Positions 16,019 to 25,713 of a DNA stretch of 64,000 bases are shown here, piece after piece (within the stretch, counting starts at the first letter, position 1; each line of letters opens with the position of its first letter). Origin of the DNA: Prevotella herbatica. GTDB taxonomy: Bacteria > Bacteroidota > Bacteroidia > Bacteroidales > Bacteroidaceae. The translations under genes and the position numbers were made by a program. The stretch is from the NCBI RefSeq assembly GCF_017347605.1, contig NZ_AP024484.1, positions 558,001-622,000 of the forward strand, in the 5' to 3' direction. The notes under the pieces were generated by a model. The model did no database searches. It was given only the letters and a program-made list of their open reading frames with translations, and was not told the origin of the DNA.

Positions 16019-18358
16019 ATGAAAAAGATTCTAAAAATAATGATAGGTGTTGCTCCGTTGCTTATTTCGTGCGGAAACAATGTTAAGCAACTAGGCAACA
16101 CTGATATCAACAAGATTGTTGATGCCATGACAATGGAAGAAAAACTACATATTGTCATCGGTGACCAGTTGGAGGTAAATACGGATGGAAGTGCTGTTAT
16201 CGGAACTTCAGAGAAGATTGTTCCTGGTGCAGCTGGCAATACTTATGACATCAAGCGACTGGGTATCACATCAGCAGTGTTGGCTGACGGACCAGCAGGG
16301 TTACGTATAGATTCTACCAGAAAAAACGATATTCGCACTTATTATTGTACACACTTCCCGATAGGTACATTGCTAGCTTCAACTTGGAATGTTCCTTTGG
16401 TAGAAGAAGTTGGTCGCTGTATAGGTGATGAAGCGAAGGAATATGGAGTAGATGTGCTGCTGGCACCAGCAATTAATATTCAGCGTAATCCCCTTTGTGG
16501 TAGAAATTTTGAATATTACAGTGAAGATCCTATCTTGGCCGGAAAAATTGGTGCCGCATATATACGTGGCGTCCAAAGTAACGGCATAGGAACATCATTG
16601 AAACACTTTGCCGTAAACAACCAAGAAACTAATCGCCAGAATGTAGATGTACGCATTTCACAACGCGCCCTTCGGGAAATATATCTCAAAGGTTTTGAAA
16701 TTGCGGTTAAAGAGGCTCATCCATGGACAATAATGTCGTCTTATAACTATATTAATGGCATTTATGCATCGCAAAACTATGGCTTGTTAACAACCCTACT
16801 CAGAAAAGAATGGGGATTTAAAGGAATGGTCATGACAGATTGGTATGGTGGTAAAGACGCTGTGGAACAAATGAATGCTGGTAATGATCTGCTCATGCCG
16901 GGACGTAAAGAACAATATAATCAGTTGAAGAATGCACTCGCTAACGGGACTCTGAAAAAAAACGGATTAGATAAAAACGTAAAACGTATTCTTCAAGTGG
17001 TAGAGAAAACGCCACGATTTAAAAATTACCATTACAGTAATAATCCTGATTTGAGAGCTCATGCTGCTGTAACTCGTCAAAGTGCAACAGAAGGAATGAT
17101 TCTGTTTAAAAATAACGGTGCATTACCTTTTGCTAATAACATAAGAAATGTAGCATTGCTGGGTTGCACATCTTATAAGTTTATTCCAGGTGGAACTGGC
17201 TCAGGAAATGTAAACAGAGCCTACACAGTATCACTGTTAGATGGATTAAGAAATGCAGGAATGAACACTGATGCGACATTGCAACATGCCTATGAAAATT
17301 ATATTACAGATGCTAATTTGCATGCCAAAAAGCCGACTGGTCCTTTTTCCCGTTTTTTATCGAAACCACTTCCTAAAGAAATGATTATCAGTGATTCAGA
17401 AATGGATTATTTAGCTAAGACACAAGATGTAGCTATTATAACTTTAGGCAGGATTTCGGGAGAATTTGTAGACCGAAAAGAAAGTGACTTTCTACTTAGC
17501 AAGGAAGAGAAAGAGCTTATAACAAAAACAAGTGAAGCCTTTCATAAACTAGGTAAAAAAGTAATAGTATTGCTAAACATCGGAGGAGTGATAGAAACTT
17601 CATCATGGAAAGCTATACCTGATGCTATACTCTGCGCATGGCAAGGAGGACAGGAAGGAGGCAACAGCGTGGCAGATATCATAACAGGTAAAGTGTGTCC
17701 TTCTGGTAAACTTACGATGACATTCCCTATCAATTATGAAGATGATGCCTCATCAGCAAACTTTCCGAAGGATGCTTCGATGATTGACTTCAATATAAAC
17801 GGAAAGAATGACAGGAATACAACGATAAAGAATATCGACTATACTAACTATGATGAAGATATTTATGTTGGCTATCGCTATTTTGACAGTTTCAATAAAC
17901 ATGTTTCCTATCCATTCGGTTATGGGCTCTCATATACTAAATTTGATTATAGCAATGCACACGTGATACTGAAAGGAAGTTTGATTACTGTTGCTGTTGA
18001 CATAAAGAACACAGGCAAAACTTCGGGCAAAGAGGTTATTGAATTATATGCAGTGGCTCCAAACCAGGTGAAATTAAATAAGCCGGCTAAAGAATTGAAG
18101 ACTTTTATTAAGACAAAAGAATTAAAACCAAATGAGACTGTCACTGTAAAATTAACATTCAATAAAAAAGAGTTAGCCTCATACGATGATGTTGCTTCAA
18201 GTTGGCGTGTTGACGCAGGAAACTACAAGTTACTCATTGGAAGTTCAAGCCAAGACATTCGTCAGATAGTAAATATAGATGTAAAGAAATCATTTGTTAA
18301 ATGTAGTGATGTTCTTAAGACTCAATTCATCTTAAATAAGTTGAAGAGACATTCATAA
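16019..18358 (+). CDS. GH3-family beta-glycosidase lipoprotein
   Basis: This is a 779-residue GH3 exo-glycosidase. LLISCGN is a lipobox, so the protein is lipid-anchored. The first domain has DGPAGLRI, GRNFEYYSEDP, KHFAVNNQETNR and the nucleophile Asp near 274 in VMTDWYGG. The second domain has the GGTGSGNVN and RKESDF region. A fibronectin III-like C-terminal domain begins near YPFGYGLSYTKF. The KHFAxNNQE block places it with beta-glucosidase-like GH3 enzymes and not with NagZ (which has KHFPGHG). It sits in a sulfatase operon, so it may act on a glycan once sulfate is removed. Linkage specificity is not readable from sequence. Confidence 0.9.
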   Translation: MKKILKIMIGVAPLLISCGNNVKQLGNTDINKIVDAMTMEEKLHIVIGDQLEVNTDGSAVIGTSEKIVPGAAGNTYDIKRLGITSAVLADGPAGLRIDSTRKNDIRTYYCTHFPIGTLLASTWNVPLVEEVGRCIGDEAKEYGVDVLLAPAINIQRNPLCGRNFEYYSEDPILAGKIGAAYIRGVQSNGIGTSLKHFAVNNQETNRQNVDVRISQRALREIYLKGFEIAVKEAHPWTIMSSYNYINGIYASQNYGLLTTLLRKEWGFKGMVMTDWYGGKDAVEQMNAGNDLLMPGRKEQYNQLKNALANGTLKKNGLDKNVKRILQVVEKTPRFKNYHYSNNPDLRAHAAVTRQSATEGMILFKNNGALPFANNIRNVALLGCTSYKFIPGGTGSGNVNRAYTVSLLDGLRNAGMNTDATLQHAYENYITDANLHAKKPTGPFSRFLSKPLPKEMIISDSEMDYLAKTQDVAIITLGRISGEFVDRKESDFLLSKEEKELITKTSEAFHKLGKKVIVLLNIGGVIETSSWKAIPDAILCAWQGGQEGGNSVADIITGKVCPSGKLTMTFPINYEDDASSANFPKDASMIDFNINGKNDRNTTIKNIDYTNYDEDIYVGYRYFDSFNKHVSYPFGYGLSYTKFDYSNAHVILKGSLITVAVDIKNTGKTSGKEVIELYAVAPNQVKLNKPAKELKTFIKTKELKPNETVTVKLTFNKKELASYDDVASSWRVDAGNYKLLIGSSSQDIRQIVNIDVKKSFVKCSDVLKTQFILNKLKRHS

Positions 18359-18484
18359 CCAAGATTAAATAGGTTACTTTTATATAATATTAAACATGCA
18401 TAACTATCTGATTATCTTACACTTAAATGTTTTATAAGTTTACTTTGTAACATTACTCTAAGAATATGTTAAAGCATGTTTTAT

Positions 18485-18492
18485 TAACTTTG
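18485..18492 (+). promoter_or_regulatory. -7 box ahead of the TonB-dependent receptor gene
   Basis: TAACTTTG lies about 60 bp before the start at 18553, within a 194-bp gap after GH3. The same box sequence precedes the first sulfatase (14263). No good TTG is present at -33. It suggests a second transcription unit within the locus. Confidence 0.45.
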
Positions 18493-18552
18493 CAACCGAA
18501 ATCAATAAAAACCAAATAACAATCAATTCTATTATCATAACTAATAATTTTT

Positions 18553-20823
18553 ATGAAAACAAAAAGTTTCCTTATTCTGTCTTTAGCAACTACGTTGGCT
18601 TTGCCAATGTCTGCACAGAAAAACAATGAAAAGCAAAAAGCTGGAAAAGCTCGTGAAACAGAAAATAGTACACAAACAGGCAAAGCAAACAATATGATGT
18701 TGAATGCTTCTGATGAGACCTCTCCACGTTTTATTAATGTAGGACTTCCAGAAGGAACTGGTGGTACTGTCGTTTCTGAAAATGGTATGCTTATCAGTCC
18801 AGATACTTACCTATTAATGCCTAATCAGGCTTGGCGTCAGGATGGAAGTTTTCAAAGACCTGATTCATGGAGCCTATCAAAAACAGCTATAAAATTAGGT
18901 GACGTGGGTGTTTCCATGGCTACCGCAACACGTAAAGGGACAAATAAGTTTGTAGGTCAACTTAATCTCCACACGAACTCTTTCGGCTTGATGGGGGGCA
19001 ATCTTTCGTTATCCGGTCCTATAAAGAATAACTGGTTTTATCATTTCAACGCATTTGTGACCATGGATCCTGGATCTACACATCCATCATGGACAAACTA
19101 CCTAGACAAGACTTTTCTTATCAAAGGTTTGCTGACTAAAAAATATAAGAATGGTGAGATTAGTTTCCAATACAAGTTTATGAATTCGCAGAAGATAAAT
19201 GACAATGTCTGCCCTTACACTTTCCACAAAGATAAACAGGTTACAGCACTTGACAACTTTGAAATAGGAAAGAAAAGCTATGCTACTGGTGACATAAACC
19301 ACATTTATAAAAATCCACTGAATGGTCAGATGGAGAGCATAAACCTGATGAAGGGTACAGGATCAACCGTACATTCTTTTGATATTCTAGGTAACAACAT
19401 ATTACATAAAAATCTTACAATCGATTATTCTTTACGTTATCAACGCTCCGAATCTGGAAAAACAAATTATTCTTTCAATGCCATCAAGAGCCAAGATGGT
19501 CTTCCTTCTACCCAACGTTATATTTATGCTGACAACAACAACAATCAGGTGTACACAGGACTAGTACAAAATATACAGATGGGTATTGCACCAAAGCGCC
19601 CAGCTAGTCTCTTGCAAGGTAGATTTGAATTGAACAAAAAAGGACACAACTTTAACTATAGCCTTGGCTACACAGGCTATGCTTGGCATGTAGACAAAGC
19701 TATTCAAGGCACCTATTCTTACCTGTCAGAGGTAGCTCCTAACCCTCGTCAGATTTCGCTTCAAGTTAAAGATAAAAATGGTGCATGGGTGAACAAACAG
19801 GCTGACGAGAATGGACAGTGGAATTATAATGGTGCTTTCTTTTACTATAACGGTAATGAATTTAAGAATGCCATCTACGCACTTAGTAACGTTAAGCCTA
19901 TTAAAAACTTAAAGATTGATTTAGGTGCACGTTTCGAATGGCACAGACTTGTTGGCACTTGGTGTCCTAAAAGCGACCGCAGTTCTTCTAAAGATGCTAC
20001 ATGGGTATCTGGTGAGACCAGTCCTATCAATCGCAACTTCTGGAATAAGAGCTTCACAGCTACAGCTACTTATAATATTCTTCCAAACTTTGGTATAGTT
20101 GGTGATGCCTATTACATTGAAGTTTCTGATGGAATCAATGTTTATAAGGGTGCTAATGATCCAATGTCAAAAACCAATGTAATACCTTACTTTGCAGGAG
20201 GTGTCTTTTATAACTCACCACTAATAAGCATTGTATCTCGTATCAGCCATATCAGCCGTAGCAATCTTTATGCTTCAGGTAGTTTCTCTAACAAGGAAGG
20301 AGAGTCAACTAAGCTGTCATTCCTATATGACATCCAAACTTTAGGATGGACTACTGATGCAGTGTTAAAACCATTCAAAGGATTTTCACTTCACATGATG
20401 CTAACTCTACAAAACCCTGTATATAAGAACTTCTCTTTTGACGTATTCGGTGAGCATTATGATTATGACGGTATACCTGCACGTACCTGCTCTAAAACTC
20501 TTATTGAAATAGATCCAAGTTATAGCTTTGGCAAGTTCAGAATATGGGCAAGTGCACGTTACTTCAGTAAGGCGCCTTGTGCTTATCCTGGTACACTTTT
20601 CTTCCCTTCTCGTTGGGAAACTTTCGCAGGAGTAGACTATAAAGCTGCAAAGAATATTAGCTTTAGCCTGAATGTTGTAAATCTGCTTAATCAAGCTGGT
20701 GCCCAAGGGCGTATCGTAGGAACCAATACAGCAACGGATCCAGAACCATATTATGATCAGCCTGTTGCCGGTACATTTATTCGCCCATTCACAATAGATT
20801 TGAAAACAAAGATAACATTCTAA
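18553..20823 (+). CDS. TonB-dependent receptor with short plug, no SusD partner
   Basis: This is a 756-residue outer-membrane barrel. The signal peptide ends near LPMSAQ. A charged linker (about 24-48) is followed by a short plug-like stretch (about 55-125) with RFINVGLPEGTGGTVVSENG and ending SMATATRKGTNKFVGQLNL, which matches the usual plug-to-barrel junction (KxGTNKFxG). The barrel then runs to TIDLKTKITF with a terminal Phe. The carboxypeptidase-regulatory domain common in SusC is absent. No SusD gene is adjacent, so import works without the usual lid or uses one elsewhere. Position among sulfatases suggests uptake of desulfated oligosaccharides. Confidence 0.8.
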   Translation: MKTKSFLILSLATTLALPMSAQKNNEKQKAGKARETENSTQTGKANNMMLNASDETSPRFINVGLPEGTGGTVVSENGMLISPDTYLLMPNQAWRQDGSFQRPDSWSLSKTAIKLGDVGVSMATATRKGTNKFVGQLNLHTNSFGLMGGNLSLSGPIKNNWFYHFNAFVTMDPGSTHPSWTNYLDKTFLIKGLLTKKYKNGEISFQYKFMNSQKINDNVCPYTFHKDKQVTALDNFEIGKKSYATGDINHIYKNPLNGQMESINLMKGTGSTVHSFDILGNNILHKNLTIDYSLRYQRSESGKTNYSFNAIKSQDGLPSTQRYIYADNNNNQVYTGLVQNIQMGIAPKRPASLLQGRFELNKKGHNFNYSLGYTGYAWHVDKAIQGTYSYLSEVAPNPRQISLQVKDKNGAWVNKQADENGQWNYNGAFFYYNGNEFKNAIYALSNVKPIKNLKIDLGARFEWHRLVGTWCPKSDRSSSKDATWVSGETSPINRNFWNKSFTATATYNILPNFGIVGDAYYIEVSDGINVYKGANDPMSKTNVIPYFAGGVFYNSPLISIVSRISHISRSNLYASGSFSNKEGESTKLSFLYDIQTLGWTTDAVLKPFKGFSLHMMLTLQNPVYKNFSFDVFGEHYDYDGIPARTCSKTLIEIDPSYSFGKFRIWASARYFSKAPCAYPGTLFFPSRWETFAGVDYKAAKNISFSLNVVNLLNQAGAQGRIVGTNTATDPEPYYDQPVAGTFIRPFTIDLKTKITF

Positions 20824-20902
20824 ATACATTTTATGAGTGATTGTTATTTCATATAATACACTCAATACAAATTATTAATCAATTTACATAAACCTAAAAA
20901 TA

Positions 20903-22309
20903 ATGAATACGAATCTGTTAACAGGTATGATTAGTGCATTGACACTCGTACCAACATTTGGCTCTGCCAAGAACAAGAAGCAGAATGACCAACGTCCTAA
21001 TATCCTTCTAATTCTTGCGGATGACATGGGAAAAGAATGTTTAGGTTGCTATGGTTCAACCTATAACACACCGAATCTAGATGCTTTTGCCGAGGAAGGT
21101 GTAAAATTTAACTATGCAACTTCGCAGCCACTGAGTACACCATCACGTGTAGAACTACTCACAGGTAAATACAATTATAAAAACTATTCAAAGTTTGCCT
21201 TCATGAATCAGGATCAAAAGACTTTTGCTAACCTTGCACAGGAAGCTGGCTACAAAACCTGTATAGCTGGCAAATGGCAATTGGGGGAAAATCCTGGACT
21301 GCCGAAACATTTTGGTTTTGACAATTATTGCTTGTACCATCTTTCTTTGAAAGGAAATAAATATGCAAAGCCTTTGTTTGAAGAGGATGGTGTGATGCAC
21401 AAAGACTGCACCGAGAACGATTATGGACCAGACTATTTCTCGAACTATATATGTAACTTTATCGAGAAAAACTACAAACACCCATTTCTGGCTTATTACT
21501 CTATGACTTTAGTTCACGACCCATTCAATCCTACACCAGAGAGCGATGACTGGGATATAGACCCGAAGAAACGTTATGCAGAGGATAATAAATACTTTCC
21601 TGACATGGTACACTATACTGACAAGTTGTTTGCCAAGGTTATGAAAAAACTAAAGGACCTCGGTATTGAAGATAATACGATAGTGATTTTCATCGGTGAC
21701 AATGGTACAGCCCGTTATATAACAACACCAATGAAAGACGGCACTATGTATAAAGGTGGCAAGGCTATGCCAATAGAAGCAGGAACAGCTGTTCCTATGA
21801 TTGCTCGCTGGGGCAAGTACACACTACCTAAACATACAACTTCAGACATGGTAGACTTTACTGATTTCATGCCAACATTCGCTGACGCTATGAAAATAAA
21901 TGTACCTTCTGAATGGGATTGCGACGGTCATTCTTTTTTACCTGTACTCGAAGGCAAAGAAAATCCAAACAAGCGAGACTATGTATTCGTTCACTATCAG
22001 CCTAATCACGTTCCTCAGGCAGGTCTAGAACATTATTCTTGCCGCTATGTTAAGGATCACAATTATAAACTATATTCTGATGGTAGCTTCTTCAACTATC
22101 AGACAGATCCAGAAGAACGTCGTGGAATCACACGTGCTGCCGCAACGCATGAAGAAAACGCAATACGTGATAAGTTCAGAGCTATACTTAATAAACTTCC
22201 AAAGTGGAAACTTGGTGACAAATGCGTAAAGCAAGTAATACTGCCTGAATATAAGCTGATAGAACAACCTAAAAAAGGTCCAAAAGCAAATGCTATCGTT
22301 CTAAAATAG
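20903..22309 (+). CDS. Secreted Ser-type sulfatase
   Basis: This is a 468-residue S1 sulfatase. A signal peptide (to about residue 22) precedes RPNILLILADDMGKECLGCYG, which gives the metal-binding Asp pair. PLSTPSRVELLTG has the formylglycine precursor Ser78 in S-x-P-S-R. AGKWQLGE, MTLVHDPF and FIGDNGTARYIT are the remaining active-site blocks. It resembles the arylsulfatase A-like branch common in Bacteroidetes glycan loci. It ends 39 bases before the next sulfatase, in an operon of three. The substrate position (2-, 3-, 4- or 6-O) is not evident. Confidence 0.88.
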   Translation: MNTNLLTGMISALTLVPTFGSAKNKKQNDQRPNILLILADDMGKECLGCYGSTYNTPNLDAFAEEGVKFNYATSQPLSTPSRVELLTGKYNYKNYSKFAFMNQDQKTFANLAQEAGYKTCIAGKWQLGENPGLPKHFGFDNYCLYHLSLKGNKYAKPLFEEDGVMHKDCTENDYGPDYFSNYICNFIEKNYKHPFLAYYSMTLVHDPFNPTPESDDWDIDPKKRYAEDNKYFPDMVHYTDKLFAKVMKKLKDLGIEDNTIVIFIGDNGTARYITTPMKDGTMYKGGKAMPIEAGTAVPMIARWGKYTLPKHTTSDMVDFTDFMPTFADAMKINVPSEWDCDGHSFLPVLEGKENPNKRDYVFVHYQPNHVPQAGLEHYSCRYVKDHNYKLYSDGSFFNYQTDPEERRGITRAAATHEENAIRDKFRAILNKLPKWKLGDKCVKQVILPEYKLIEQPKKGPKANAIVLK

Positions 22310-22348
22310 TTTAATGAAGTTATAATGAATAAATCTATTTAACGCCGT

Positions 22349-23836
22349 ATGAATAAAATTAAAAATTCAGCATTGTTGCTGACAACGCTTTTTGTGGGAC
22401 AGCCTGTACTTGCGCAGGAGCAGAAACATCAGCCTGTTAACCAAGATCCTCAAAATAAAAAGATGAATGTAGTATTCATTGTTTGCGACGACTTGAATGC
22501 TGACCTAGGTAGTTTTGATGATTCTATTGTAAAAACGCCAAATTTGGATCGTATACGTGCTCATGCAATGCGCTTTAACAATGCTTATTGTCAATATCCG
22601 CTCTCAGGCCCTACACGTGCTTCTTTCCTAACTGGATATTCTCCTGAACGTACAAAGGTAATGGACCTGACAACAAGTTTTCGTAAGGCAATGCCTGATT
22701 GCGTTACCCTACCCCAACTATTTAAAAATAATGGTTATTACACTGTTCGTATTGGTAAGGTATATCACGCTAACGTTCCGATGGATATAGGTCACGATGG
22801 AGCTGATGATCCGAAATCTTGGACAAAGAAATGGAATCCAATTGGTATTGATAAGACTCTGGAAGACAAAGTTCATATACTGACTCCTTCTTTGGTTTCA
22901 GGAAAACGAATCGGTGGTTCAATGGCGTATTTAGAAGTTCCTGGTGAAGATGATAAGCACACAGATGCTATTGGTGCTAATATTGCCTGCATGGAGATTC
23001 ACAACCACAAAGATAAACCATTCTTCCTTGCCATGGGCTTCTATCGTCCACATACACCCTACATCGCACCCTCTAAATATTACAAAATGTATCCTTGGCA
23101 GACAATGCCATTACCAAATGTTCCTGCTGATGATTGGGATAACAAGCCTGAATGCGCTAAGACATCCAATATTCTGAACTATGGTCTTCCAGCAGATACA
23201 TTGCGTCGCGCGAAGGCCGCATATTATGCAGCAATTAGCTTTATGGATGCCCAAATTGGTAAGATTCTTAATCAGTTGGATCGTGACGGACTAGCAAATA
23301 ACACTGCTATTGTGTTTGTGGGAGACAACGGTTACAATCTAGGACAGCATGGCCAGTGGCAGAAACAGTTGCTTTTCGAACATTCTGCCAGAGTGCCCCT
23401 TATTATCTCTGTTCCTGAAATAACAAACCATAAAGGCAGCTACAACAAACCCGTTGAATTGCTTGATATATATCCTACCATTGCTTCTGTCTGCAGCTTG
23501 CAGGCGCCTAACGATTTAGATGGTCGCGATGTAACTCCACTACTAAAGGATGCCAACACACCATGGGAAGAAAATGCTTATTCAGAACAGACACGTAAGC
23601 CAGGTGCTTTCAAAAGCACTGTAAAGGAATTCACAATGGGACGCAGCGTCCGCACAGAACGTTACCGCTACACCGAATGGAATGACGGTAAAGCTGGAGG
23701 TGAACTCTATGACTATTTGAAGGATCCAACTGAACACTATAACCTATATAATAACAAGAAGTATAAAAAGCTACAGAAACAATTGTCAGTAAATCTGCAC
23801 AAGCATTATGCAGAAATCCAGGCAAAAATAAAATAA
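22349..23836 (+). CDS. Secreted sulfatase, iduronate-2-sulfatase-like, with S-x-P-T-R signature
   Basis: This is a 495-residue S1 sulfatase with a signal peptide (FVGQPVLAQ). MNVVFIVCDDLNADLGSF gives the metal site, and GFYRPHTPYIAPSKYYKMYP with GDNGYNLGQHGQWQKQLLFEHSARVPLI is characteristic of iduronate-2-sulfatase-like (S1_7) enzymes. The maturation motif reads SGPTRASFLTG with Ser86: the fourth residue is Thr where Ser is usual. The motif is otherwise intact, so the enzyme is probably still matured. The last gene of the sulfatase run begins seven bases after its stop. Confidence 0.88.
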   Translation: MNKIKNSALLLTTLFVGQPVLAQEQKHQPVNQDPQNKKMNVVFIVCDDLNADLGSFDDSIVKTPNLDRIRAHAMRFNNAYCQYPLSGPTRASFLTGYSPERTKVMDLTTSFRKAMPDCVTLPQLFKNNGYYTVRIGKVYHANVPMDIGHDGADDPKSWTKKWNPIGIDKTLEDKVHILTPSLVSGKRIGGSMAYLEVPGEDDKHTDAIGANIACMEIHNHKDKPFFLAMGFYRPHTPYIAPSKYYKMYPWQTMPLPNVPADDWDNKPECAKTSNILNYGLPADTLRRAKAAYYAAISFMDAQIGKILNQLDRDGLANNTAIVFVGDNGYNLGQHGQWQKQLLFEHSARVPLIISVPEITNHKGSYNKPVELLDIYPTIASVCSLQAPNDLDGRDVTPLLKDANTPWEENAYSEQTRKPGAFKSTVKEFTMGRSVRTERYRYTEWNDGKAGGELYDYLKDPTEHYNLYNNKKYKKLQKQLSVNLHKHYAEIQAKIK

Positions 23837-23843
23837 TACTTCT

Positions 23844-25589
23844 ATGCAAAATAAGTATAAAATATCTATAGCAATCTCTACCCTGTGTCTACAGGGTGGA
23901 GTTTTGCATTCACAAGAACATGCACAAAAAAATATTAAGCATCCAAACATAATATGGATAACATGTGAAGACATATCGCCATATATGAGCATTTATGGCG
24001 CTGATATTGTAAAAACACCAAACATAGACCAATTGGCTCATGAAGGAATGAAGTTTCAGAGTGTCTATACTACAGCTGGTGTCAGTGCTCCTTCACGCTC
24101 CTGCTTTATAACTGGCATGTATCCTACTTCTATTGGTACTCAGCACATGCGTACCAAAGTATTAAACAAGGCCATAGCAGCCAAACTTGATCATCCTTCT
24201 TATTCTGCAGTTATACCTTCTTTCGTGAAGTGCTTCACTGAGTATTTGCGTATGAATGGCTACTATACAACAAACTGTATGAAGGAAGACTATCAGTTTG
24301 ACGCCCCTGTTACAGCATGGGATGAAAGCAGTGCAGCTGCATCCTATCGCAACCGTCCGGCAGGAAAGCCTTTTTTTGCTGTCTTTAATCATTTTATAAC
24401 TCACGAGTCACAACTCTTCAAGAAGTCATACCTATTCGAAAACCATCCAGAGTTACTGATTAATGAGAGTCAGATCAAAAAATTACCGAGCTATTACAAA
24501 AATACCAAGGTAGCACGCGAGTGCATGGCATTGATGCTGAGCAATGTCCAAATGATGGACTATCAGGTTGGACAACTCATCAAACAGTTGAAGGCTGATG
24601 GTGTTTATGACAATTCCTATGTCATCTTTTTTAGCGACCATGGAGGCACTATGCCATGGATGAAACGTGAGATACTAGAACGTGGAACACATATTCCATT
24701 TATCGTTAAGTTTCCTAAAGGGGCTAATGCTGGTAAAATTAACAATGATCTGATTAGTTCTGTAGACTTTGCTCCTACTATGCTGTCATTAGCTGGAGTT
24801 AAAATTCCTAACTATATGCAGGGACAGGCTTTTCTTGGTTCTCAAACCAGTAAGGTGAAACGCCAGTATGTTTTTGCAGGGCGTGATCGCATGGACGAAT
24901 GCACAGACCGAGTACGCAGTGTAAGAGACCATCGCTATCGCTATATTTATAATTTCATGCCTAACCAGCCTAAGTATCAGGCAATTTCATATCGAGAGAG
25001 ATTACCTATGATGAAGGAAATACTTGAGTTGCACAAAGCTGGTGAACTTGATCAGTATCAGGATGATTGGTTTACACCTATTAAACCTCAAGAAGAGCTC
25101 TACGACGTTGAGAAGGATCCAGATGAGATTCACAACCTGGCTACAGACTTAGCTTACAAAGATAAACTAATAGAACTACGCAAAGCTTTTCGTAGCTGGC
25201 TCAATAAAGTTGGAGACCTCTCTTATATGCCTGAAAAAGATATGGTTGCCAACTGGTGGATGGGAGAAGACCATGAGCCACGTACAGCAGAGCCGATAAT
25301 AAAAAAGGTATCTAATGGCATCAAACTTTATTGTTCTACGCAAGGTGCTTCTATTGGTTATAAAATTCTAAGAAATGGTGAGAATGATGAACCAATTGTA
25401 CGTAAGAGCTGTGACCATGATATGTTACAAATAATTAAACAGAAACAAAATGGAACAGAGGTCAAAGTTTCTAGTCCTTGGAATGTCTATCAGTCTGGTC
25501 AGATAATTCATATCAAGAAAGGTTATCATTTACTAGTTAATGCAACACGTATAGGCTATACACCTGCAATTAAAGATTTTCATCTTTAA
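23844..25589 (+). CDS. Secreted Ser-type sulfatase, heparan N-sulfatase/arylsulfatase-like
   Basis: This is a 581-residue S1 sulfatase. HPNIIWITCEDISPYMSIYG gives the metal site, in which Glu replaces the first Asp as in sulfamidase-like members. GVSAPSRSCFITG carries Ser81 in S-x-P-S-R, followed by MYPTSIGTQHMRT, a typical N-sulfoglucosamine sulfohydrolase-like (S1_8-type) stretch. FSDHGGTMPWMKRE is the second metal block. An additional C-terminal domain of about 90 residues (from about 490) is beta-rich and could be a binding module. It closes the sulfatase run, and the hairpin at 25618 follows. Confidence 0.88.
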   Translation: MQNKYKISIAISTLCLQGGVLHSQEHAQKNIKHPNIIWITCEDISPYMSIYGADIVKTPNIDQLAHEGMKFQSVYTTAGVSAPSRSCFITGMYPTSIGTQHMRTKVLNKAIAAKLDHPSYSAVIPSFVKCFTEYLRMNGYYTTNCMKEDYQFDAPVTAWDESSAAASYRNRPAGKPFFAVFNHFITHESQLFKKSYLFENHPELLINESQIKKLPSYYKNTKVARECMALMLSNVQMMDYQVGQLIKQLKADGVYDNSYVIFFSDHGGTMPWMKREILERGTHIPFIVKFPKGANAGKINNDLISSVDFAPTMLSLAGVKIPNYMQGQAFLGSQTSKVKRQYVFAGRDRMDECTDRVRSVRDHRYRYIYNFMPNQPKYQAISYRERLPMMKEILELHKAGELDQYQDDWFTPIKPQEELYDVEKDPDEIHNLATDLAYKDKLIELRKAFRSWLNKVGDLSYMPEKDMVANWWMGEDHEPRTAEPIIKKVSNGIKLYCSTQGASIGYKILRNGENDEPIVRKSCDHDMLQIIKQKQNGTEVKVSSPWNVYQSGQIIHIKKGYHLLVNATRIGYTPAIKDFHL

Positions 25590-25617
25590 ACAAAATAAAT
25601 ATACATTCAAAAGAAAA

Positions 25618-25648
25618 ATACGGATTCATTATAAATGATGGTCCGTAT
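25618..25648 (+). terminator. Hairpin after the sulfatase run
   Basis: Stem ATACGGA / TCCGTAT with a nested TTCAT/ATGA inner helix is followed by ATTTTCATTTTT. It lies 29 bp past the last sulfatase stop. Confidence 0.6.
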
Positions 25649-25673
25649 ATTTTCATTTTTATCGTTTAATACA

Positions 25674-25681
25674 TATCTTTG
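25674..25681 (+). promoter_or_regulatory. -7 box of the sulfatase-maturase gene
   Basis: TATCTTTG lies 33 bp before the ATG at 25714, after the hairpin. The -33 element is not clear. It implies that the maturase has its own transcript. Confidence 0.5.
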
Positions 25682-25713
25682 CTATATCAATTAATAATTA
25701 ATCCATTTTATTT

